DNA from: Bolinopsis microptera
Lineage: Eukaryota > Ctenophora > Tentaculata > Lobata > Bolinopsidae
Direction: 5' to 3'
Assembly: GCF_026151205.1 (NCBI RefSeq)
Contig: NC_087078.1
Location: forward strand, 11,602,175-11,666,174
Length of the DNA: 64,000 bases
Positions 1 through 21,100 of the stretch are shown one piece after another (the first letter of the stretch is position 1; the number at the start of each line of letters is the position of its first letter). The position numbers and the translations under genes were made by a program. Under the pieces are notes generated by a model that was not told the origin of the DNA, searched no databases, and saw nothing but the letters and a program-made list of their open reading frames with translations.

Positions 1-3430
<3,430 letters not shown>

Positions 3431-5205
3431 CTTTACCATCTAGCAAAAACACTTCTTACCCCCTTCCATAAGCTATCCAGTACAACAACACCTTCCAGTT
3501 CATCAAGCACAACATCATCCTCAACAACAACGCCTTCTAGCTCATCTAGCACAACAACTTCTTCAACCACCACTCCATCAAGCTCATCCAGTACAACAAC
3601 ACCTTCCAGTTCATCAAAGCACAAACATCATCCTCAACAACAACGCCTTCTAGCTCATCTAAGCACAACAACTTCTCAACCACCACTCCATCAAGCTCAT
3701 CCAGTACAACAACACCTTCCAGTTCATCAAGCACAAACATCAATCCCTCAACAAACAACGCCTTCTAGCTCATCTAGCACAACCAACTTCTTCAACAACA
3801 CCCACTCCATCAAGCTCATCCAGTACAACAACACCTTCCAGTTCATCAAGCCAACATCATCCCTCAACAACAACGCCTTCTAGCCTCATCTAGCACAACA
3901 CAACTTCTTCAACCAACCACTCCATCAAGCTCATCCAGTACAACAAACACCTTCCAGGTTCATTCATGCACAACATCATCCTCCAACAACACCGCCTTCT
4001 AGCTCATCTAGCACAACAACTTCTTCAACACCACTCCATCAAGCTCATCCAGTAAAACAACACCTTCAGTTCATAAAGCCCCAACTCATCCTCAACAACA
4101 ACGCCTTCTAGTTTATCTAGCACAACAAACTTCTTCAACCACCACTCCATCAAGTCATCCAGTACCAACAACACCTTCCAGTTCATCAAGCACAACATCA
4201 TCCTCAAACACAACGCCTTCTAGCTCTCTAGACAACAACTTCTTAAACCACCACTCCACCCAAGCTCATCCAGTACAAAAAAACACCTTCCAGTTCTAAA
4301 GCAAAATCTCCTCAAAAAACAACGCTTCTAGTCATCTAGCAAACACTTCTAAAACCACCACTCCATCAAGCTCATCCAGTACAACAACCCCTTCCAGTTC
4401 ATCAAGCACAACATCATCCTCAACAACACCCCCTTCTAGCTAATCTAGCACAAAACTTCTTCAACCACACTCCATCAAGCTCATCCGTACAACAACACCT
4501 TCCAGTTCATCAAGCACAACATCTTCCTCGACACAAGCCTTCTAGCCTCATCTAGCACAAACAACTTCTTCAACCCACTCCATCACGCTCAATCCAGTAT
4601 ACAACAACACCTTCCAGTTCATCAAGGCACCACATCATCCTCAACAAACAACGCCTTCTAGCTCATCTAGCACAACAACTTCTTCAACCACCACTCCATC
4701 AAGCTCATCCAGTACAACAACACCTTCCAGTTCTTCAAGCACAACATCATCCTCAACACAACGCCTTCTAGCTCATCTAGCACAACAACTTCTTCAACCA
4801 CACACTCCATCAAGCTCATCCAGTACAACAACACCTTCAGTTCATCAAGCACAACATCCATCCTCAACAACAACGCCTTCTAGCTCATCTAGCACAACAA
4901 CTTCTTTCAACCACCACTCCTTCAAGCTCATCCAGTACAACAACACCTTCCAGTTCATCAAGCACAACATCATTCCTCAACAACAACGCCTTCTAGCTCA
5001 TCTAGCACAACAACTTCTTCAACCACCACTCCATCAAGCTCATCCAGTACAACAACACCTTCCAGTTCATCAAGCACCAATCATCCTCAACACAACGCCT
5101 TCTAGCTCATCTAGCACAACAACTTCTTCAACCACCACTCCCATCAAGCTCATCCAGTACAACAACACCTTCCAGTTCATCAAGCACAACTCTCCTCAAA
5201 AAAAC
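3431..5205 (+). repeat. Lightly damaged 111-bp array, about 16 units
   Basis: Every unit is recognisable along its full length. Differences from the clean unit are almost all one-base insertions or deletions, such as an extra A in tcatcaaagcac or a missing C in accttcagttc. Substitutions are rare. Such a spectrum fits uncorrected long-read error better than sequence decay. Confidence 0.85.
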
Positions 5206-7500
5206 CGTACTCATCTAGCCCCCCCTCACACCAAAATCCACCCCAAAGCCTTCGTACAAACAAACTTCCCTTCTAAACAACCCTTCCCCCTCAAAACAAG
5301 TTCTATAAAAACCACAATTTTTAAACCAAAAACCCCATAAAGTCTCCTTCAACAACACTTAGTTCATCAAGCCAAAATTCACTAAAAACAACGCCTTAGC
5401 TCATCTGACCACTTTCTTCAACCCCACTCATAAGCTCCCCCGTACCCCCCCCTTCCCATTTCATCGACCTCTCCTCAAAAAAACAACGCCTTCAGCTTCT
5501 AGCCACCCCCCTTTTAAAACCCCACCCCATAAAAGCTTCCGTCAAAAACCCCCCCTTCCCCGTTCTCAACCCAAACTATCCTCAACAACACCCCTTCTAG
5601 CATTTCCCCCCCCAAAAATTCTTCAACCCCCCATCCTAAGTATCCCCAGTAAAACAAACCCCTTCCCCGTTCATCAGCCAACATCCCTCAACAAAAACCC
5701 CTTTGCTCTCTAGCACAAAAAATTCTTAAACCCCCAACCCCATCAAGTCCCCCAGTAAAAAAACACCCCCGTTATCAAGCACTTCACCCTAAACAACCCT
5801 TATAGCTATCAGCCAACAACTTCTTCAACCCCCCACCCCATCAAGCCCTTCAGTACAACAACATTCCCAGTTCTAAGCACAACCTCCAAAAACCCCCAAC
5901 CCCTTCTGTCTTTAGCCCAAAAAATCTTCCCCCCCCCCATCGTTCCCCAGTAAAACAACCCTTCCTTTCTCGCACCATACCCCAAACCAAAAACCCAGCC
6001 CCCCCCCTTTTTTAAACCCCTTAAAATCTAGACAAAAAACCTTCTTCCAAAAAAATTTCCCCAAAAACAACCCTTTAGTACCCAAAAACCCCCCCCCTTC
6101 AGATCCTTCCCCACCACCAACAAACTCCCCAACAACAACGTTTTAGCTCTCTAGCACAACAATTTTCAACCAACCATAAAGTCATCGTACAAAAAACCCC
6201 CTTCCCCTTTATCAACACAACATCACCCAAAACCCCTTTAGTATTAGCAACAATTTCTTCAACCCCACCCCTTTAAGTCACCCCGTCAAAACCCCCCCAG
6301 TTCCCTTCAGAAAATACCCTCACAACAACCTTCTAGTCATCTAGCCAAAAAACCTTTTAAACCCCATCCCCCAAGCTCACCCCAGTAAAACAACCTTTCC
6401 CGTTATCACCCCAAAAAACCCTCAACAACAACCCTTCTAGAAATCTAGACAACAATTTTCTTAAACCCACCACTCCAAAAGTACAGTAAACAACACCCCA
6501 GTTCTCAAGCCAAACACCCTCAACCACGCCTTCTAGTCTCTAGCCAAAACTTCTTCAACCACCACTCCTCAAGTTTCCCCGTCAAAACCCCTTTCCCCAG
6601 TTCATAACCCAAAACATCCCTAAACAACCGTTCAGTATTGCACAAAACTCAACCCCCTACAAGCTACCCGTACAAAACACTTCCGTTCTCAGCACAACTT
6701 CATCCTAAACAACACCGCTTAGAAATCTAGCCAACAACTTTTCCCCAACCCCCCCCCCACAAGTCATCCGTAACCCCCTTCCAGTTCATCAACCCAAAAA
6801 CACATCTCAACAAAAGCCCCTTTGCCCCCAAAATTCTTAAACCCATCTCCACCCATCCAGTACAAAAAAACCTTTCTTCTAAAACCAACCCTCCTCCCCC
6901 CCAAAAGTTTACTTCTCCCCCAAACCCAAAAAACCCCCTTCCCCCTACAAAAAACACCCGCCCACCCCCCCCCCCCTTCCCCCCCCCCCCCAAAACCACC
7001 AATTTTCCAAACCAAAAAACACTTCCACACAACCAACCCCCCCAAAAAGCCACCTTTAGAAACAAAACCCCCTTAAAAGTCATCCAGAAAAAAACACTTC
7101 CATTTAAACACAACATCCCCCCGCTTCCTCTTTAGCAAAAACTTTTTCACCCCAATCATAAGCTATCCCGTCAAAAACACCTTCCTTTTATCAGCACAAC
7201 CCCCTCCTCAACAACAACCCTTCTAGTACTAGACAAAAAATTCTTCCCCCACCTCCCATTCACCGTCCAACAACATTCCCGTTCATCAGAAAACCAAACC
7301 CTAACAACAACGCTTCTCTCTTAGACAACAATTTCTTAACACCACCCTAAGTCTCAGTCAAAAACACCTCCAGTTCATCCACCACCTAAAACAAACCCTT
7401 TCCCCTAAAAACCCCAACCCTCTCGCTCCCCTACCACCACCAACCAAATCTTCCCACCCACCCCCCCACACTCCATCAGCTATCCGTACAACAAAACCCT
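5206..7500 (+). repeat. Heavily corrupted 111-bp array
   Basis: Landmarks such as ttcttcaacc and cgccttctag appear about once per 90 to 110 bases, between inflated C, A and T runs. Around 6,820-7,080 almost nothing but short homopolymer blocks remains. No coding region is supported. Confidence 0.7.
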
Positions 7501-10160
7501 TCGTTCTCAAGCACACTCATCCTCAACAAACGCCTTCTAGCTCATCTAGCACAACAACTTCTTCAACCACCCACTCCATCAAGCTCATCCAGTACAACAA
7601 CACTTCCAGTCATCAAGCACAACATCATCCTCAACAAAACGCCTTCTAGCTCATCTAGACAACAACTTCTTCAACCACCATCCATCAAGCTCATCCAGTA
7701 CAACAACCCCTTTTCCAGTTCTTAAAGCACAACTCTCTCAACAACAACGCCTTTTTGCTCATCTAGCACAACACTTCTTCAACCACCACTCATTCAAGCT
7801 ATCCAGTACAACAAACCTTCCAGTTCTCAAGCACAACTCATCCTCAAAAAACCCTTCATAGCTCATCTAGCCACAACTTCTTCAACCCCCACCCTCAGCT
7901 CATCCAGTAAACAACACCTTCCGTTCATCGCACAACACCCTCACACAACGCCTTCTAGTCATCTAGCAAACATTTCTTCAAACCAACCCCAAATCAAGTT
8001 TCATCCAGTCATATCACCTTCCAGTTCATCAAGCACAACATATCCTCACAAAACGCCTTTAGTACAACTTCTTCAACCACCACTCCATCAAGCTCAATCC
8101 CAGTACAACAACACCTTCCAGTTCATCAAGCACAACATCATCCTCAACAACAACGCCTTCTAGCTCATCTAGCACAACAACTTCTTCAACCACCACTCCA
8201 TCAAGCTCATCCAGTACAACAACACCTTCCAGTTCATCAAGCACAACATCGATCCTCAACAACAACGCCTTCTAGCTCATCTAGCACAACAACTTCTTCA
8301 AACCCCACCATCCCCCAAGCTCATCAGTACAAAAAACACCTTCCGTTCATCAAGCACAACATCATCCTCAACACAACCCCTTTAGGTCATCTAGCACAAA
8401 AAACTTCTTCAACACACTCAACAAGCTACCCAGTACCCCAAACCCCTTCCGTTCTCAAGCAAACTTCATCCTAAACCCAACAACGCCTTCTAGCTCATCT
8501 ACCCACAACAATTCCACCACCCCCCCTAAAGTCTCCAGTACAACAAAAACCTTCCAGGTCTCAAGACAACATCATCCTCAAACAACCCCTTTAGTCATCT
8601 AGCCAACAACTTCTTCAACCCACCACCCCAATAAAGCTCACCCCAGTACAACAACCACCTTCCAGTTCACAGCACAACATCTCCTAAACAACAACGCTTT
8701 AGCTATCTGCCCCACAACTTCTCAACCACCACTCCATCAAGCTCATCCAGTACAACAACACTTCCCAGTTATAAAGCACAACTTCATCCTCAACAACAAG
8801 CCTTCTGCTCTCTAGCACAACAACTTCTTCAACCCCCACCCATCAAGCTCATCCAGTACAACAACCTTCCAGTTCATCAAGCAAAAACATCATCCTCAAC
8901 AACAACGCATTCTAGCTCATCTAGCCAAAAACCCTTCTTCAACCACCACCCCATCAAGCTCATCCAGTACAACAACACCTTCCAGTTCCATCAAGCCAAA
9001 CATCATCTCAACAACAACGCCTTTCTAGTCATCTAGCACACAACTTCTTCACCACCACTCCATCAAGCTCATCCAGTACAACAAACTTCCAGTTCATCAA
9101 GCAAAACATATCCTCAACAACACGCCTTCTAGTCATCTAGCACAACAACTTCTTCAACCACCACCCCTTTCAGTCATCAGTACAACAACACCTTCCAGTT
9201 CATCAAGCACAACATCATCCCTCAACAACAACGCCTTCTAGCTCATCTGCGCACAACAACTTCTTCAACCACCACTCCATCAAGCTCATCCAGAACAACA
9301 ACACTTAAAAGTTCATCAAGCACAACATCTCCTCAAAAACAACGCCTTTCTGCTCATTTTCACAACAACTTTTTTAAACCACCACTCCTCAAGCTCATCC
9401 AGTACAACAACACCTTCAGTTCATCAAGCAAACATCATCCTCAAAACAACGCCTTCTAGCTCATCTAGCACAACAACTTCTTCACCACCACTCCATCAAG
9501 CTCTTTCCAGTACAACAACACCTTAGTTCTCAAGCAAAACATCATCCTCAACAACAACGCCTTCTAGCTCATCTAGCACAACAACTTCTTCAACCACCTC
9601 TCCATAAAGCTCACCCCGTACAACAAAACCTTCCAGTTCATCAAGCAAAAAACTCATCCTCAACAAACCCCTTCTAGCTCATCTAGCACAACAACTTCTT
9701 CAACCACCTCATCAAGCTCATCCAGTACAACAACCCCTTCCGTTCATTAAAAGCACAACATCATCTAAACAACAAGCCCTTCTAGCTCATCTAGCACAAC
9801 AACTTCTTCAACCACCACTCCATCAAGCTCATCCAGTAAAACCCAACCCCTTTTCGTTCATCAAGCACAACATCACCCTTCAAAAACCAACGCCTTCTAG
9901 CTCATCTAGCACAAACTTCTTCAACCACCACTCCTCAAGCTCATCCAGTACAACAACCCTTCAGTTCATCAAGCACAACATCATCCTCAACAACAACGCC
10001 TTCTAGCTCATCTAGCACAACAACTTCTTCAACCACACTCCATCAGCTCATCCAGTACAACAACCCCTTCAGTTCATCAAGCCAAAAATCATCCTCAACA
10101 AAAAACGCCTTCTGCTCTTTCTGCACAACACTTCTTCAACACCCACCCCATAAAGCTCAT
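7501..10160 (+). repeat. Lightly to moderately damaged 111-bp array, about 24 units
   Basis: Full-length units are visible throughout, with a spacing near 107 bp from scattered one-base deletions. The best units are around 8,080-8,290. Damage rises again towards both edges. Confidence 0.85.
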
Positions 10161-11517
10161 CCAGACTATCAACAACCCTTCGCTCTAAACAACTCTAACC
10201 CTCTAGCTCTCCAAACAACCCACCCCAATCTCCAACAAACTTTTTTTCAACCAATTCTCAACACCTCAATCTTAAAAAACACATCCGCTTTAAAAACATT
10301 CCACCAAGCCATCACTACACACCCTTTTTTCCCCAACCTCTCCTAAACCATTCGTTCTCAGCAATATCTCCAAAAACCCCTGCTTATTACAATTTCTTTA
10401 ACAACCTACCACCATCACAACCCTCGCCAAAAAACACTCCTCACAAAAACCCCTTTTCCTCTAAACCCTTCTTCACCCACTATCACTCTCAAAAAACCCT
10501 TAAACCAAAACCCCCTCACAAAAACCTTCTTCATACAACCTCTTACACCACTCTCAACCTCAGAAACAAACCCCTTCAAAAAACCCAAACTCAACAAAAC
10601 CCCGCTCTGAACATCTTCACCAACACTCTCATTTCCATCCAACCTCATTTCAACTCTCCACACAACGCTTCTAAATCACACCACTTTAACCCACTCACAA
10701 GTTCATCACACCTCAGTCATCAGACAACATCATCCTCAAAAAACCCTTCACCATCTACCCAACTTTCACCCCCTCCCCCCAAAACAAACCCCTCCCACCA
10801 TTCTCAACACAACTCATCTACAAAAACCTTCCCACACTCCGCTCACATACAACCCCCAAACCAGCACAATTTCCCACAAACCTTCTAAATTTAAAACCAC
10901 TCTTCAAATCCATACAACCCTTCCGCAATACCAAACAACCCGAAAAGCCAAAAACTTCTCAACCCCCCGCTCCGTACAAAACCTTCCAGTTCATCAGCAC
11001 AACATCTCTCAAAAAAACCCCTTTTTCCCCACACAACTCTTCAACCACCACCCAACTCCTTACAACACTTCCAGTTCATCAAGCACACATCACCACAAAA
11101 AACCTTTCTTCACAAATCTTCAACCACCACTCCTCAGCTTCGTACAAAACACCTTCAGTTATCGCAACATCTCTCCAACAACCCTTTTAACAAAAACTTC
11201 TTAACACACTCCATCAAGTCTCAGTACAAACACCTCGTCATCAAGCACCATCATCCAACAACAACGCTTTAGTTTGCAAAACTTCTTCCCACCCAAAACC
11301 AAACCACCTAGCCAACCAATCCCAACAAAACCCTTTAGCCATCTCACAAAATCTCAACACACATCCTTACAACAAAAACCCAAAATTTCCACAAAAATTA
11401 AAACCCCTTTAGACAAACCTTAAACCCCCAAAATCATCCTCAACAACATTCAGATCACCCAAATTTCAACAAACCTTTCTCCACACAAAACCTTCAACCC
11501 ATACCACCAGTAAAAAC

Positions 11518-11518
<1 letters not shown>
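10161..11518 (+). repeat. Heavily corrupted array flank
   Basis: Composition is A, C and T with little G. Fragments of the unit (cttccagttcatcaagcac-like) recur at 10,980-11,270, but long parts between 10,200 and 10,950 show no clear unit. No gene seen. Confidence 0.6.
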
Positions 11519-15554
<4,036 letters not shown>

Positions 15555-16050
15555 CACAAAAACCCAAATTTCTAACCAAAAATTCATCTCACCAAACACA
15601 CTTCATTTCACCAAAAAAAATTCTCAAAAACACCCTTCAAACCCCCCCAAACCCACCACAAAACCCTTTCCTTTAAACTTCCCCCACTTCAAAAACAATC
15701 CCCAAAAACAACAACCCCCGAAAAAAACCCCTAAAATTTTCCTTTTCCTAAAAAAAAATTTCCAAAAAATTCTTAAACAAAACCCCCCCTTTAACAAACC
15801 CCCCACCTCATAAAAAACCTTTCCCAAAAACCCCCTTTTCCAAAACTAAAATTTTAAACAAAACCCTTCACCCCAAAACCCTTCCCTCAAAAAAATTCCC
15901 CCAACAAAACCCCTTCTTTCATACCCAAAATTTTCCCCAACAACCCTTCACCACGCAAAAACCCCCCTCAACCCCCCACCCCAAACCCTAGCTCCTTCTA
16001 GCCCACCCAACCAACCCTTCCTTCCCCAAAAACACTCCTTCATCCCTCAT
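15555..16050 (+). repeat. Low-complexity A/C/T stretch without clear unit
   Basis: Short alternating A, C and T blocks with almost no G. Only near 15,985-16,020 do fragments like ccttctag reappear. I see no gene, splice signal or structured element. Confidence 0.6.
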
Positions 16051-18131
16051 CCAACCAAAACAAAAACCCCTTTTCCCTTTCCATACCAAAAACAACTTCC
16101 TTTCCCCCAAACAACAAAAACCCCTTCTGTCACGCCAACAATTTTCCCCACCCTCCACCAAGCCATCCGTAAAAAAAACCCCTTCCCGTTAAACAAGCAA
16201 AACATCACTAAACCCCAAAACGCTTCTGCTATCTGCCAAACTCTTAAAACCCCCACCCCTTTCAAGCTCACAGTACAACACCCTTTCCCATTTTCTCGCA
16301 AAACATCCTCAAAAAACAACGCTTCAGCTATTCCCAAAAAACTTCTTAAACCCCACCACTCCTCAAGCTCTGTACAAAACACCTTCCATTTCATAAAGCA
16401 AATTCTCCAAAAAAACCCCTTCTGCTATCTACAAAAACCCCCTTCCCAAACCACCCCCAAGTCATCCAGTCAACAACCCTTCCAGTTCTCAAGCACAAAT
16501 CACCCAAAAACCCCCCTTTTGCTCTCAGCAAAACAATTTTTCCCCCAAAAACCCCAAAAAGCTCTCCGTAAAAAACATTTCCCAGTTCTCAAGCAAACCC
16601 TTTCCCTCAACAAAAAACGCTTCTGTCTCTCCCCAAAAAAAACTTTTCCCCCCACCCTCCTCAAGTTCCAGTACAAAAAACCTTCCAGTTCTAAAAGCCC
16701 AACTACCCTCAAAAAACCCCTTTTAGTCTTACACAAAACTTCTTAAAACCCCCATCCATCAAGTATCCGTACAAAAAACACTTCCCCGTTCATCAAGACA
16801 ACATTCCTCAACAAAAAAGCCTTTAGTCATAAAAACCACCTTTTAAACCAATCCTTCAAGCTCTCCGTACAAAAAAACCCCCCTTCATTTTCATCAACAC
16901 AATTTTCATTAAAACACAACCCCCTTCTGCTTAGCACAAAACTTCTTAACCCCCCCCCTCAAGCTCATCCAGTACAAAAACCCCCTTGTTCAAAAAGCAC
17001 AACATTCCTCAACAACAACCCCTTCTCATCTGCACAAAACTTTTTTCAACCCCATCCATCAAGTCCCCCGTACAACACCTTCCCAGTTCTCGCACCTCAT
17101 CTCAAAACAACCCTTCTGCTATTAGACAACAATTCTTAACCCCCTCCAAGCTCTCGTAAAAAAACACTTCGTTCATCAACCCAAAAAATCATCCCAAACC
17201 AACCAAAACCCCCCCCGCCATTAGCCCAACAACTTCAAAACACCACTCCTAAATTTCATCCAGTAAACAACACCTTCCAGTTCATCAAGCACAACTCTCC
17301 CAACAAAGCCTTCTAGTTTAGAAAAAACACTTCTTCACACCACCCTCAAGCTCATCCGACAAACAACCCCCTTCCATTTCATCAAGCACAACATCTCCTC
17401 AAAAAACAACGCCTTTAGTCATCTAGACAAAATTCTTAAACACCCCCCTTCAAGTCACCGTACAACAACACTTCCCATTTCAAAACCCAAAAACATCATC
17501 CTAACAACAACCCCTTTCTAGTCTTAGCAAACCTCTTAAACCCACCATCCTCAAGCCATCCGTCAACCCCCTTTCCCAGTTCATAAAGCACAACATCTCC
17601 CAAACAACAACCCTTCTGCTCTCTGAAAACCCCTTCTTACCCCCCCTAACACCCTTTCCAAACCCTTCCGTTCCCCTAAACAAAATTTTTTCCTAAAAAC
17701 AACCCCCCTTCTAGGACTAAAAACCCTTACACCACCCCCTTTCAAAAAAAACCGACCAAAACCCTAAACTCTCCATACAAAAAAAACCCTTCAGTTCATA
17801 AGCACAACTTCCTCAACAAAACGCCTTTAGTTTGAAAAAAATTCTTAACCCCACCCCATCAAGTCACCCTAAAAAACCCCTTTCCAGTTATAAAGAAAAA
17901 CTACCCTCAAAAACCAGCCTTTGCTATCTGCAAAAACTTTTTAACCACCATCATCAGCTATCGTCAACAAAACTTCCAGTTCTTCAAGCAAAACATCTCC
18001 TCAACAAAAAACCCTTTGTCATTTCCCAAAACAATTCTTAAACCCACCACTCCAAAAGTTTCATCCAGTACAAAAACCCCTTCGTTCATCAGCACAACAT
18101 CCCTCAAAAAAAAACGTTTAGTCTCACCCAA
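16051..18131 (+). repeat. Corrupted 111-bp array leading into the first clean island
   Basis: Unit landmarks recur about every 85 to 105 bases with many deletions. Damage falls steadily towards 18,131, where the clean island begins without any boundary sequence. That gradient is what read-quality fall-off would give. Confidence 0.75.
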
Positions 18132-21100
18132 CACTTCTTCAACCACCACTCCATCAAGCTCATCCAGTACAACAACACCTTCCAGTTCATCAAGCACAAC
18201 ATCATCCTCAACAACAACGCCTTCTAGCTCATCTAGCACAACAACTTCTTCAACCACCACTCCATCAAGCTCATCCAGTACAACAACACCTTCCAGTTCA
18301 TCAAGCACAACATCATCCTCAACAACAACGCCTTCTAGCTCATCTAGCACAACAACTTCTTCAACCACCACTCCATCAAGCTCATCCAGTACAACAACAC
18401 CTTCCAGTTCATCAAGCACAACATCATCCTCAACAACAACGCCTTCTAGCTCATCTAGCACAACAACTTCTTCAACCACCACTCCATCAAGCTCATCCAG
18501 TACAACAACACCTTCCAGTTCATCAAGCACAACATCATCCTCAACAACAACGCCTTCTAGCTCATCTAGCACAACAACTTCTTCAACCACCACTCCATCA
18601 AGCTCATCCAGTACAACAACACCTTCCAGTTCATCAAGCACAACATCATCCTCAACAACAACGCCTTCTAGCTCATCTAGCACAACAACTTCTTCAACCA
18701 CCACTCCATCAAGCTCATCCAGTACAACAACACCTTCCAGTTCATCAAGCACAACATCATCCTCAACAACAACGCCTTCTAGCTCATCTAGCACAACAAC
18801 TTCTTCAACCACCACTCCATCAAGCTCATCCAGTACAACAACACCTTCCAGTTCATCAAGCACAACATCATCCTCAACAACAACGCCTTCTAGCTCATCT
18901 AGCACAACAACTTCTTCAACCACCACTCCATCAAGCTCATCCAGTACAACAACACCTTCCAGTTCATCAAGCACAACATCATCCTCAACAACAACGCCTT
19001 CTAGCTCATCTAGCACAACAACTTCTTCAACCACCACTCCATCAAGCTCATCCAGTACAACAACACCTTCCAGTTCATCAAGCACAACATCATCCTCAAC
19101 AACAACGCCTTCTAGCTCATCTAGCACAACAACTTCTTCAACCACCACTCCATCAAGCTCATCCAGTACAACAACACCTTCCAGTTCATCAAGCACAACA
19201 TCATCCTCAACAACAACGCCTTCTAGCTCATCTAGCACAACAACTTCTTCAACCACCACTCCATCAAGCTCATCCAGTACAACAACACCTTCCAGTTCAT
19301 CAAGCACAACATCATCCTCAACAACAACGCCTTCTAGCTCATCTAGCACAACAACTTCTTCAACCACCACTCCATCAAGCTCATCCAGTACAACAACACC
19401 TTCCAGTTCATCAAGCACAACATCATCCTCAACAACAACGCCTTCTAGCTCATCTAGCACAACAACTTCTTCAACCACCACTCCATCAAGCTCATCCAGT
19501 ACAACAACACCTTCCAGTTCATCAAGCACAACATCATCCTCAACAACAACGCCTTCTAGCTCATCTAGCACAACAACTTCTTCAACCACCACTCCATCAA
19601 GCTCATCCAGTACAACAACACCTTCCAGTTCATCAAGCACAACATCATCCTCAACAACAACGCCTTCTAGCTCATCTAGCACAACAACTTCTTCAACCAC
19701 CACTCCATCAAGCTCATCCAGTACAACAACACCTTCCAGTTCATCAAGCACAACATCATCCTCAACAACAACGCCTTCTAGCTCATCTAGCACAACAACT
19801 TCTTCAACCACCACTCCATCAAGCTCATCCAGTACAACAACACCTTCCAGTTCATCAAGCACAACATCATCCTCAACAACAACGCCTTCTAGCTCATCTA
19901 GCACAACAACTTCTTCAACCACCACTCCATCAAGCTCATCCAGTACAACAACACCTTCCAGTTCATCAAGCACAACATCATCCTCAACAACAACGCCTTC
20001 TAGCTCATCTAGCACAACAACTTCTTCAACCACCACTCCATCAAGCTCATCCAGTACAACAACACCTTCCAGTTCATCAAGCACAACATCATCCTCAACA
20101 ACAACGCCTTCTAGCTCATCTAGCACAACAACTTCTTCAACCACCACTCCATCAAGCTCATCCAGTACAACAACACCTTCCAGTTCATCAAGCACAACAT
20201 CATCCTCAACAACAACGCCTTCTAGCTCATCTAGCACAACAACTTCTTCAACCACCACTCCATCAAGCTCATCCAGTACAACAACACCTTCCAGTTCATC
20301 AAGCACAACATCATCCTCAACAACAACGCCTTCTAGCTCATCTAGCACAACAACTTCTTCAACCACCACTCCATCAAGCTCATCCAGTACAACAACACCT
20401 TCCAGTTCATCAAGCACAACATCATCCTCAACAACAACGCCTTCTAGCTCATCTAGCACAACAACTTCTTCAACCACCACTCCATCAAGCTCATCCAGTA
20501 CAACAACACCTTCCAGTTCATCAAGCACAACATCATCCTCAACAACAACGCCTTCTAGCTCATCTAGCACAACAACTTCTTCAACCACCACTCCATCAAG
20601 CTCATCCAGTACAACAACACCTTCCAGTTCATCAAGCACAACATCATCCTCAACAACAACGCCTTCTAGCTCATCTAGCACAACAACTTCTTCAACCACC
20701 ACTCCATCAAGCTCATCCAGTACAACAACACCTTCCAGTTCATCAAGCACAACATCATCCTCAACAACAACGCCTTCTAGCTCATCTAGCACAACAACTT
20801 CTTCAACCACCACTCCATCAAGCTCATCCAGTACAACAACACCTTCCAGTTCATCAAGCACAACATCATCCTCAACAACAACGCCTTCTAGCTCATCTAG
20901 CACAACAACTTCTTCAACCACCACTCCATCAAGCTCATCCAGTACAACAACACCTTCCAGTTCATCAAGCACAACATCATCCTCAACAACAACGCCTTCT
21001 AGCTCATCTAGCACAACAACTTCTTCAACCACCACTCCATCAAGCTCATCCAGTACAACAACACCTTCCAGTTCATCAAGCACAACATCATCCTCAACAA

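Noticed and set aside
18200-18240. Regular ctag and agct words in each unit as regulatory sites
   Set aside because: They are simply Ser codon combinations (TCT-AGC, AGC-TCA) inside the coding unit, repeated because the unit repeats.
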